Below, in pieces: positions 25,009-31,449 of a stretch of DNA of 31,449 nucleotides; position 1 is the stretch's first letter; every line of letters begins with the position of its first letter. Made by a program: the position numbers and the translations under genes. The stretch is from RGIG5270 sp045538635 (GTDB lineage: Bacteria > Verrucomicrobiota > Lentisphaeria > Victivallales > Victivallaceae). The notes beneath the pieces were generated by a model that saw nothing but the letters and a program-made list of their open reading frames with translations, searched no databases and was not told the origin of the DNA. Location of the stretch: NCBI GenBank assembly GCA_045538635.1, contig JAZSRU010000176.1:1-31449 (forward strand), in the 5' to 3' direction.

Positions 25009-25871
25009 CCTGCAAATTCTCCTGTAATTAATCTCAAATCAGCGACCACTTCCGCAATATCATCAGCGGTATCATCAGCGGCGGATGAAACATCCGACAT
25101 TTTAGCGAGTTCAATATCACCAATCAGCACCCTGCCGTCATCAGTAACAGTAACTCCGGAATCACCATCTTTTAAATTGAGTGTACAATTGATAATCCCG
25201 TCATCAGTGATTTCAATTCCGGTTCCGGCTTTGTAATCAGCATTATTCCCGGCGGTAAAATCTGTTATATCGGCCATTAAATGAGTATGCTTTTCTTCTG
25301 CATATCCGGTATGAATGTGATCAATCGGACTTTTCATATCCAGCAAAGACTGCAATTCTGCCTTGTAAATAACATCTTCAGGCAAAGTTTCTGACAAATC
25401 ATATGTTTCACACGGTCGGCTTTCAGCGATAAAGTAATCTTTGGCAAGCACCATTGTTGACATGGGGTCAACAGTTTTTCCAAGTATCACAAATTCACAT
25501 TTCTGTGATTTATGATTTTTAAGCGCCTCTTTGAACCGTACGGAATTTGTTTTGATATGAAAAAATGACACCCCCTGCGACAAATCACTTTTTTCCGGCA
25601 GAAATGCAGCTGAAAACATCACACCGGAATTATCATCATAATCAAAATCACCGATAATACGCAACGAAAGTGCATCCGACAATTCCGCAGGCTGCACTTC
25701 AATATTTCCGTCCGACTCATGCACATTGACAAATGCCGTCCGCATGATTACTTCATCTGCCAGAATCAATCGCGGCAGCATATCATCACGATTGATTTTC
25801 GTTCCGTCATCAGATACCAACAAGCCTCTGGAGCAGTCGATATTGACCCGAATTTCGCGATACTGAACCAT
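25005..25871 (-). CDS. Phage tail-fibre/baseplate-like protein
   Basis: The 288-residue protein begins MVQYREIRVNIDCSRG and has a beta-rich N-terminal part. Near residue 200 come the paired-histidine motifs IDHIHTGY and KHTHLMADITDF, which are typical of phage tail-fibre shafts where HxH sites bind metal. The C-terminal part (GTGIEITDDGIINCTL, VTVTDDGRVLI) resembles fibre repeats. The true start is the ATG at 25871 with AAGGAG just before it. The frame continues 72 codons upstream but only through the intergenic region. It is the first gene of the five-gene cassette, divergent from the Nif3-family gene. Confidence 0.7.
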   Translation of the reverse strand: MVQYREIRVNIDCSRGLLVSDDGTKINRDDMLPRLILADEVIMRTAFVNVHESDGNIEVQPAELSDALSLRIIGDFDYDDNSGVMFSAAFLPEKSDLSQGVSFFHIKTNSVRFKEALKNHKSQKCEFVILGKTVDPMSTMVLAKDYFIAESRPCETYDLSETLPEDVIYKAELQSLLDMKSPIDHIHTGYAEEKHTHLMADITDFTAGNNADYKAGTGIEITDDGIINCTLNLKDGDSGVTVTDDGRVLIGDIELAKMSDVSSAADDTADDIAEVVADLRLITGEFAG

Positions 25872-26010
25872 AAAAAACTCCTTTCTTGAAAAAATGAACA
25901 GGTTATTGAAAGATTCCGTGTCAACTTTTTGCTTCAAAGACTTGCTTTTTTCAGGAAAAGAGTTATCTTTTATCAGATATATTTTCACACTGTACAAAAC
26001 GGGAAAAAAA

Positions 26011-26772
26011 ATGAATCTTGACAAAATAGTAAAATATCTTGACAGCGAATTGAAACTTGCAGAATTTGCCGCCGATGTATCAAACAACGGGTTGCAAATC
26101 GAAGCCGGAAATGATATAAAAAAAATTGTTTTCGGCGTTGACGGATGTTTTGAATTATTTGAAGCTGCTGCCGAATGCGGTGCAGATATGGTTATAGTGC
26201 ATCACGGTATCAGCTGGGAAAGCAATCCGCGCCGTTTTTCAGGTTATACTGCCAAGCGTCTGCAATGGATGTTTCAACATAATATCTCATTATATGCGGC
26301 TCATCTGCCGCTTGATGCGCACCCTGAATTCGGCAACAATGCGCAGCTTGCCAAAATTCTCAATCTGCAGAATATGCAGAGTTTTTTTGAATATGATCAT
26401 TGTATGATAGGTTTTTCAGGTACTCTGCCGCAAAAAATGCTGCTGAAAGATATAGCTGCAATTTTTGAAGACAGACTGAATACCAGAGGCAAACTCCACG
26501 GCGACAACGATACTGCTGTCAGCAAAATTGCGATTGTATCCGGCGGCGGCGGTATAGATTCATTGGAACAGGCTGCTCAAGCCGGTGCGGAACTCCTGAT
26601 CACAGGAGAATTCTGCCATGAAATGTATCATTTGCAGAAAGAGCTTGAACTGCCGGTTCTCTCACTCGGTCATTACGCCAGCGAAACAGTTGGAGTAAAG
26701 GCCCTGATGGCCCGCCTTATGTCCAAATTCCAACTTGATACAGAATTCATTGATATTCCAACAGGTCTGTAA
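26011..26772 (+). CDS. Nif3/YbgI-family dinuclear metal-binding protein
   Basis: The 253-residue protein has the family metal-binding motifs VHHGISW near residue 70, HLPLDAHPEFGNN, and GEFCHEMYH plus GHYASET near the C-terminus. The family forms toroidal hexamers with a two-metal site. It is often annotated as GTP cyclohydrolase 1 type 2 homolog, but its physiological reaction is uncertain. This is the short form without the inserted PII-like domain. I chose the ATG at 26011, preceded by GGGA. The longer frame from 25894 adds a non-conserved leader. PdxB starts two bases after its stop. Confidence 0.9.
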   Translation: MNLDKIVKYLDSELKLAEFAADVSNNGLQIEAGNDIKKIVFGVDGCFELFEAAAECGADMVIVHHGISWESNPRRFSGYTAKRLQWMFQHNISLYAAHLPLDAHPEFGNNAQLAKILNLQNMQSFFEYDHCMIGFSGTLPQKMLLKDIAAIFEDRLNTRGKLHGDNDTAVSKIAIVSGGGGIDSLEQAAQAGAELLITGEFCHEMYHLQKELELPVLSLGHYASETVGVKALMARLMSKFQLDTEFIDIPTGL

Positions 26773-26773
26773 A

Positions 26774-27889
26774 ATGAAAATAATTTCCGATGACAAAATA
26801 CCATTTCTGCATGGCGTATTTGAACAATACAACATTGAAACTGTTTACAAAAAAGGTGCGGATATAACCCGCTCCGACCTCATTGATTGTGATGCATTGA
26901 TCGTACGCACCCGCACGCAATGCAATCACGAACTGCTGCATGATACGAATATCAAAGCTGTTGCCACAGCAACTATCGGAACCGATCATGTAAAAATCAA
27001 TGAAGTAGAAAAACTGGGCATTGCCTTTTTCAGTGCGCCGGGATGCAATGCCATGTCTGTTCAGCAATATATCATCTGCGCATTGCTCCGTCTGGCGGAG
27101 AAACACAATATACAACTTTCCGGCAAAACGATCGGTATAATCGGAGCCGGTCATGTCGGCAGCGCAGTTGAACAAGCCTGCCGCACAATGAATATGAATG
27201 TTCTTTTGAATGATCCGCCGAGGGCAGCCGCAGAAGGAGCCGAAAAGTTTACGGCATTGGACGAACTGTTGGCAAAATCAGATTTTGTCACCATGCATGT
27301 CCCACTGGATGAAACTACACATTATCTTGCAGATGACGCTTTTTTTAAGCGTATGAAAAAAACTTCTTTTTTCATAAATAGTTCAAGAGGAAGTGTTTGC
27401 AAAAATGCAGACCTGAAAAATGCCCTGAAAAACAAAATTATAGCAGGAGCAGTCCTTGATGTATGGGAGAATGAACCTGCCATTGACCGTGAATTACAGA
27501 AACTGCTGGAAATCGGCACCATGCATATTGCAGGGTACTCCGCTGACGGCAAGGCCAACGGCACGACCCAGAGTGTCCGCAATATTGCTTCTGTGCTGAA
27601 TATAGCCCCTCTTAAAACTTTCAAAGTCAATGAACTCCATCCCGGCAATACAGTTCCATTACCGGTTCCGCCGCTTGAACCGCAGCAGGCATTGACTTTT
27701 GCCGCATTGAAATCATACGATATACAGCGCGACAGCGATGATCTGCTTCTGCATCCGGAAAATTTTGAAAAACTGCGCGGCGACTACCATTACAGGCGCG
27801 AGTTCAACGGCTGGACACTTGATGTATCCTCCATATCACCGGAAAGTGCAGAACTTTTAAAGAAAATGAACTTCAATACAGGAGATTAA
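26774..27889 (+). CDS. pdxB: Erythronate-4-phosphate dehydrogenase
   Basis: PdxB oxidises 4-phospho-D-erythronate in the DXP-dependent vitamin B6 (PLP) pathway. The 371-residue protein is a D-2-hydroxyacid dehydrogenase with an NAD-binding loop GIIGAGHVGSAV and catalytic residues in NSSRGSV (Arg), WENEP (Glu) and HIAGYSADGK (His). The HIAGYS-x-GK form is characteristic of PdxB within the superfamily. A C-terminal PdxB-type dimerisation extension follows. The ATG at 26774 gives the conserved start MKIISDDKIPF. Upstream in-frame ATG codons lie inside the Nif3-family gene. Finding PdxB suggests the DXP-type B6 route in this organism. Confidence 0.92.
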   Translation: MKIISDDKIPFLHGVFEQYNIETVYKKGADITRSDLIDCDALIVRTRTQCNHELLHDTNIKAVATATIGTDHVKINEVEKLGIAFFSAPGCNAMSVQQYIICALLRLAEKHNIQLSGKTIGIIGAGHVGSAVEQACRTMNMNVLLNDPPRAAAEGAEKFTALDELLAKSDFVTMHVPLDETTHYLADDAFFKRMKKTSFFINSSRGSVCKNADLKNALKNKIIAGAVLDVWENEPAIDRELQKLLEIGTMHIAGYSADGKANGTTQSVRNIASVLNIAPLKTFKVNELHPGNTVPLPVPPLEPQQALTFAALKSYDIQRDSDDLLLHPENFEKLRGDYHYRREFNGWTLDVSSISPESAELLKKMNFNTGD

Positions 27890-27891
27890 AA

Positions 27892-28377
27892 ATGATCAGA
27901 AAAATTTTTATTGCATTATTTTGTGTATCTTTTGCCGTTATTTCTGCCGGATGCGGGGAGAAAATCATAATCAACGGCAAAGCATACAGCGTTTTAAGTC
28001 AGGAAGAAGAACAGCAAATGCTGCTCTTTGCCAGATTGACATTGGTGAATTCATGGAACAAGCCATATACCAAAAGCCTCATGGTGAAGCCGCAAAAAGA
28101 TACAACACCGCAGGAAAATAAGAACATTACCCAAGCTCAAAAAGATTTTATCATGAATACCATGCCGGAAATCAAACTTTTTTATACAGGAGATAAAAGC
28201 GGACGGGCATCTTATGAATGGATATTTGACGATACTGTGATGTTCAAGGTAAATTGCGACGGCAGATTCCTGACCGACTCCATGAATGTGAACGCACGCA
28301 AAATAAATCTGAAAGAAATTATCGAAAAAGGCAAGTCCCCTGCATTGGAAAGACTTACTTTCAAGGAAATAAAGTGA
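27892..28377 (+). CDS. Predicted lipoprotein of unknown function
   Basis: The 161-residue protein has a basic N-terminus, a hydrophobic segment and a lipobox ISAGC ending at C21, so it should be anchored to a membrane. The mature part (22-161) is soluble, with no motif I can name. It begins two bases after the pdxB stop, with AGGAGA upstream, and its stop overlaps the GTG start of the next gene. It is therefore co-transcribed with pdxB and the CPBP protease-like gene. Confidence 0.8.
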   Translation: MIRKIFIALFCVSFAVISAGCGEKIIINGKAYSVLSQEEEQQMLLFARLTLVNSWNKPYTKSLMVKPQKDTTPQENKNITQAQKDFIMNTMPEIKLFYTGDKSGRASYEWIFDDTVMFKVNCDGRFLTDSMNVNARKINLKEIIEKGKSPALERLTFKEIK

Positions 28378-29048
28378 AAAATTTTTCTCCCGCCCCCGCA
28401 GAAAAAAATGCACTTGCTGCAATAATCCTGTGTGCCTTGTTTTTCCTGCTGCTCCCCTCTCTTCTGGTGCGGTTGACGCCGTCGCTTGCCGCCGCATTGA
28501 ACAGCAATCCATGGCTGATGATGATGCCGACGGTATTGATAGGAATGGCTATTTTTGCCTTTTCCGGCAGTTTTCATCTCTCAAAAGCAGACTTCACAGG
28601 GTTGAAAATCCATAAACTCTGCCTATACAGTTTCAGCATGGTAATTATTGCCGGATTATCGGCATATGTGTGGGAAACTCTTTTAAAATACCTGCATTTA
28701 CATTATGACACAAATGTTCCTGTGGAAAATTTTATTAAATCATGCAGCAGAATTGAACTCTGTTTTGCAATTCCGCTTATTTGTCTTATCGTCCCGTTCT
28801 TTGAAGAAATGATTTTCCGCCGCATAATTTTTGAAGGTATCCGTTACAGATGTCCTCCGGTATTCAGCATGACAGTTACTTCGCTGCTTTTTGCCGGACT
28901 GCACGGAATATTTTTCCAGCTTGTCCCGCTTTTTGTTCTCGGCATGTGTTTTCAGGGATTATACATGCGTGAAGGGAAACTGGGCGCGTCATTTTTTGCC
29001 CATTGTTTCAACAACACGCTGGCATTTTCAATGCTGTTGTTAATATAA
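28374..29048 (+). CDS. CPBP-family intramembrane metalloprotease
   Basis: This 224-residue multi-pass membrane protein (about six hydrophobic segments) has the CAAX-protease/bacteriocin-processing motifs EEMIFR (E144, E145, R149), FAGLH (H177) and HCFNN (H210, N214), which together form the metal site. The start is most likely the GTG at 28374. It overlaps the lipoprotein stop as GTGA and has AAGGAA upstream. An ATG-started frame from 28254 would run through the lipoprotein gene in another frame. Substrates in this family are rarely known. Its stop codon abuts the convergent HNH gene with no bases between. Confidence 0.88.
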   Translation: MKNFSPAPAEKNALAAIILCALFFLLLPSLLVRLTPSLAAALNSNPWLMMMPTVLIGMAIFAFSGSFHLSKADFTGLKIHKLCLYSFSMVIIAGLSAYVWETLLKYLHLHYDTNVPVENFIKSCSRIELCFAIPLICLIVPFFEEMIFRRIIFEGIRYRCPPVFSMTVTSLLFAGLHGIFFQLVPLFVLGMCFQGLYMREGKLGASFFAHCFNNTLAFSMLLLI

Positions 29049-29357
29049 TCATTCTGCAGATTTATTTTTTGCTTCCTCAGCCATGAGGATCATTTCGACG
29101 GGGGTCAGATATTTTTTCTTGTTATTGCAGTCCTTGCAGCATGCGACAACATTACCTTTAGTTGATTTACCGCCGCGCACGACCGGCACGATATGATCCA
29201 TGGTAAGCTCTTCCGGCGGAAATTTACCGCCGCAGTAATGGCACACGCCCTTGCGCAAAAGTTCCTGAAAAAACGGACTTTTGCGCAATTCGCGTGCTTT
29301 TTCGCGCTCGCGCCTGATATGACGCTCGTCGCGGTGGATTTCGATATAATCGTCCAT
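29049..29357 (-). CDS. HNH endonuclease-family protein
   Basis: The 102-residue protein has a basic helical N-terminal region (about 1-35) and a compact HNH fold. This comprises the zinc knuckle CHYC, the catalytic MDHIVPVVRGG segment, GN, and the second knuckle CCKDCNNKKK. These small proteins are nucleases or DNA-binding enzymes of varied use. The target here is unknown. The ATG shares a base with the metG stop (TGATG), so translation is coupled to metG. Confidence 0.9.
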   Translation of the reverse strand: MDDYIEIHRDERHIRREREKARELRKSPFFQELLRKGVCHYCGGKFPPEELTMDHIVPVVRGGKSTKGNVVACCKDCNNKKKYLTPVEMILMAEEAKNKSAE

Positions 29358-31279
29358 CAGCCGATACTCACTCCGGAAGCCATTTCGCCGTCAGTAGTGA
29401 TGAGTTTGAGAGTATCACCGTTTTTAGCTGCGAGCAGCATACCGCATGATTCAACGCCGCGGATTTTGGCAGGTTTCAGATTGGCAACGATGACAATAGT
29501 TTTGCCGATAAGTTCCTCCGGTTTGTAATAAAGAGCGATACCGGCGACCAGCGGACGGATTTCAGAACCGACTTCGATTTTAAGTTTGAGAAGTTTATCT
29601 GCGCCCTCAATTTTTTCTGCTTCAAGAATTTTTGCAGTTTTGAGCTGAGTTTTGAAAAAATCATCAATGGAGATAAGTTCGACAACATTTTCAACCGGAG
29701 CTTTTTTCTCAACTTTTTTCTCTGCTTTGGGAGCAGGTGCGGGGGCGGGAGCAGCTTCCTCCTGCAAGCGCGGGAAAAGCGGGTCGGAATCCTGCATGGT
29801 ACAGCCGGCGAGGATCTGAGCATCAGCATCCAGCAGATCAATACGATCTGAAACATTTGCGCCGAGAACTTTCTGCAATTCTGCCATTTTTTCAGGCATA
29901 ATGGGAGAAAGCAATACAGAAACATGATAAACCGCATTCGCAGCATTGTAGAGAATTGTTGCCAATCGTTCAGTTTCACCTTTTTTAGCAAGGGTCCACG
30001 GGGCAGTTTTTTCCAGATAACGGTTACCGCAGCGGACAATTTCCATAACGCTGTCAATCCCCTGATCGAGTTTCATTTCAGCGATAGCTTTTTCCATGGC
30101 AGTCTTACCGGCTTTTACGGCGTTAAGCAGTTCGAGGTCATCTTCATTGAATGCGCCCGGCTTGCTGATCAGTCCGCTACTGTGGCGCAAAGTCATTTTA
30201 AGTACGCGGCTGGCGAAATTACCGAGGTCATTGGCAAGGTCATTATTATAGCGTTTGACAAAAGATTCTTCTGTAAATGAAGCATCCTGACCGGGAGCCA
30301 TTGCCGCCAGCAGATAATAACGGAATGCATCGACACCGCATTTATCAACCATATCCATAGGATTAATGACATTGCCGAGAGATTTTGACATTTTTTCGCG
30401 TCCGGTGAGCCACCAGCCGTGAGCGAAAATAGTTTCCGGCATTTCAACATTCATCGCTTTGAGCATAGTCGGCCAGTAAACTGAATGTGTTGTGAGAATA
30501 TCTTTGCCGATAAGATGTTTGGAAGCGGGCCACCACTTTTTAAACATTTCATCATCCTTTTTGTAGCCGACACCGGAGATATAGTTGATGAGGGCATCGA
30601 ACCAGACATAACAGACATAATCTGAGTCAAACGGCAGTTCAATACCCCAGCTCAAACGCGATTTATGACGGGAAATACACAAATCTTTCAGCTCTTTTTT
30701 GAGAAATCCCAGAGTTTCATTGGCGCGGAACTCCGGCATGATGAAATTCGGATGACTTTCAATATAATCAATCAGCCACTGCTGATACTTGCTCATACGG
30801 AAAAAATAATTGCTTTCCACGATTTCTGTAACTTCGCGGTTGCATTCCGGACATTTGCCGTCAACGAGGTCTTTTTCAGTAAGGAAGCGTTCACAACCGA
30901 CACAGTAATGCCCCTTGAAATCGCCCTTATAAATTTCCCCTCTGTCATAAAGTTCCTGCAAAACTTCCTGAACCACTTTTTTGTGATCCACATTGGTAGT
31001 GCGGATAAAATAATCGTTGGTAATGCCGAGGCGTTTCCACAAATCCTTGAAACGCTCCACAGTATCATCGCAATGTTTCTGCGGGGCTTCATTGCGAAGC
31101 TTTGCCGCCTTTTCGACTTTCTGACCATGTTCATCGGTGCCGGTCAGAAAAAATGTCGGAATCCCCAGAGAGCGGTGAAATCTCGCCAGCACATCAGCCA
31201 GAACTGTAGTGTAAGCATGCCCGATATGCGGTTTGTCATTCACATAATATATCGGCGTAGTTACATAAAATTTATCCAT
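29357..31279 (-). CDS. metG: Methionyl-tRNA synthetase
   Basis: Charges tRNA-Met. The 640-residue class I synthetase begins MDKFYVTTPIYYVND and has the HIGH signature PHIGH (17-21), KMSKS (296-300) and a zinc-binding insertion with two knuckles (C126, C129, C143, C146). An Ala/Pro/Lys-rich linker joins it to a C-terminal EMAP-type tRNA-binding domain (about the last 105 residues, ISIDDFFKTQL onwards), as in dimeric bacterial enzymes. AAGGAG precedes the ATG at 31279. The 36-codon upstream extension of the frame runs through a G-run and is rejected. Confidence 0.97.
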   Translation of the reverse strand: MDKFYVTTPIYYVNDKPHIGHAYTTVLADVLARFHRSLGIPTFFLTGTDEHGQKVEKAAKLRNEAPQKHCDDTVERFKDLWKRLGITNDYFIRTTNVDHKKVVQEVLQELYDRGEIYKGDFKGHYCVGCERFLTEKDLVDGKCPECNREVTEIVESNYFFRMSKYQQWLIDYIESHPNFIMPEFRANETLGFLKKELKDLCISRHKSRLSWGIELPFDSDYVCYVWFDALINYISGVGYKKDDEMFKKWWPASKHLIGKDILTTHSVYWPTMLKAMNVEMPETIFAHGWWLTGREKMSKSLGNVINPMDMVDKCGVDAFRYYLLAAMAPGQDASFTEESFVKRYNNDLANDLGNFASRVLKMTLRHSSGLISKPGAFNEDDLELLNAVKAGKTAMEKAIAEMKLDQGIDSVMEIVRCGNRYLEKTAPWTLAKKGETERLATILYNAANAVYHVSVLLSPIMPEKMAELQKVLGANVSDRIDLLDADAQILAGCTMQDSDPLFPRLQEEAAPAPAPAPKAEKKVEKKAPVENVVELISIDDFFKTQLKTAKILEAEKIEGADKLLKLKIEVGSEIRPLVAGIALYYKPEELIGKTIVIVANLKPAKIRGVESCGMLLAAKNGDTLKLITTDGEMASGVSIG

Positions 31280-31321
31280 AAAAAAACTCCTTTTTGAGTA
31301 AAGAGAAGCGTTTTTCAGAGG

Positions 31322-31360
31322 CGAGGAAAAAACCTTGTTGAAACAAGTTTCTTTTCCTCG
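31322..31360 (-). other. Long imperfect hairpin in the metG leader
   Basis: Arms CGAGGAAAA (31322-31330) and TTTTCCTCG (31352-31360) enclose a second stem CTTGT/ACAAG with a TGAA loop. It lies about 45 bases before the metG start. It could be a terminator for an upstream gene or a leader control element. Its function is not known. Confidence 0.45.
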
Positions 31361-31375
31361 CCCCCCCCCCCCCCC
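31361..31375. repeat. Homopolymer run of 15 C (G on the metG coding strand)
   Basis: Fifteen C's at 31361-31375, followed by T and three more C's. On the transcribed leader this is GGG-A-G15, long enough to form a G-quadruplex. Such runs are prone to slippage in cells and to sequencing error. Confidence 0.9.
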
Positions 31376-31398
31376 TCCCTTTTTCAAAAACTTTTATA

Positions 31399-31421
31399 TT
31401 TTTTTTTTTTTTTTTTTTTTT
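31399..31421. repeat. Homopolymer run of 23 T (A on the metG coding strand)
   Basis: Twenty-three T's at 31399-31421, about 120 bases upstream of metG. On the metG strand it is an A-tract that could bend DNA or act like an UP element. Its exact length may be unreliable. Confidence 0.9.
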
Positions 31422-31449
31422 GTATAAAATAACACAAAAAAAGATTTTT

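Noticed and set aside
21481..25871. tRNA-Thr as the integration site of the phage-like cassette
   Set aside because: Elements usually recombine at the tRNA 3' end (near 21481), but the cassette lies on the 5' side. No integrase or duplicated tRNA end is visible.
25894..26010. Longer start for the Nif3-family gene
   Set aside because: The extra 39 residues are not family-like and overlap the divergent promoter region. The ATG at 26011 fits the family start.
1..31449. CRISPR arrays, insertion sequences and rRNA genes
   Set aside because: I saw no regularly spaced direct repeats of CRISPR size, no transposase-like frame and no rRNA sequence in the window.

Overview
The window looks like chromosome from an anaerobic, Gram-negative (diderm) bacterium of moderate GC content. 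Superoxide reductase, a flavodiiron protein and rubredoxin sit together, as is usual in strict anaerobes. A secretin, a MacAB-like exporter and lipoproteins imply an outer membrane. The gene styles suggest the PVC group, possibly Lentisphaerota (Victivallis-like), but that assignment is inference and was not checked against any database.

Layout. (1) 1-7017, minus strand: a short division/cell-wall cluster transcribed mraZ-rsmH-ftsL-ftsI-murC-like, then thrC with its own promoter. The mraZ promoter carries four AGG-type repeats at an exact 10-bp period, a likely MraZ operator. The MurC-type ligase is divergent at several family motifs. (2) 7018-9804, plus strand: an oxidative-stress set, perR-superoxide reductase-flavodiiron protein-rubredoxin, with two ATTTAC/GTAAAT palindromes upstream of perR. 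It ends in a hairpin terminator shared with the convergent proS. (3) 9820-12197, minus: an HD phosphohydrolase translationally coupled to proS. (4) 12198-17596, plus: a 377-bp control region rich in TGACG/CGTCA motifs, then secretin, MacA-like adaptor, ABC ATPase and MacB-like permease. A secretin in place of a TolC-type channel is the most interesting system here. (5) 17701-20288, plus: a DegT/StrS aminotransferase and a Gfo/Idh oxidoreductase. Each has a good ribosome binding site and its own terminator, and their codon use suggests high expression. (6) 20480-21555: an unrecognised membrane-anchored protein and tRNA-Thr(UGU). (7) 21781-25871, minus: five genes with successive 4-bp overlaps that look like an orphan phage tail-fibre or adhesin cassette, including a large RCC1-like plus discoidin-like protein. 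(8) 26011-29048, plus: Nif3/YbgI, PdxB, a lipoprotein and a CPBP-type membrane protease. (9) 29049-31449, minus: metG with a coupled HNH protein, and an odd leader with a 15-base C run and a 23-base T run.

Functionally, the perR set forms an O2/superoxide detoxification chain in which rubredoxin probably supplies electrons. The MacAB-like genes form an energised inner-membrane pump with a periplasmic adaptor that could dock on the secretin. Many small genes start inside their predecessor (ATGA, TGATG, TAATG or GTGA overlaps), so translational coupling is common here.
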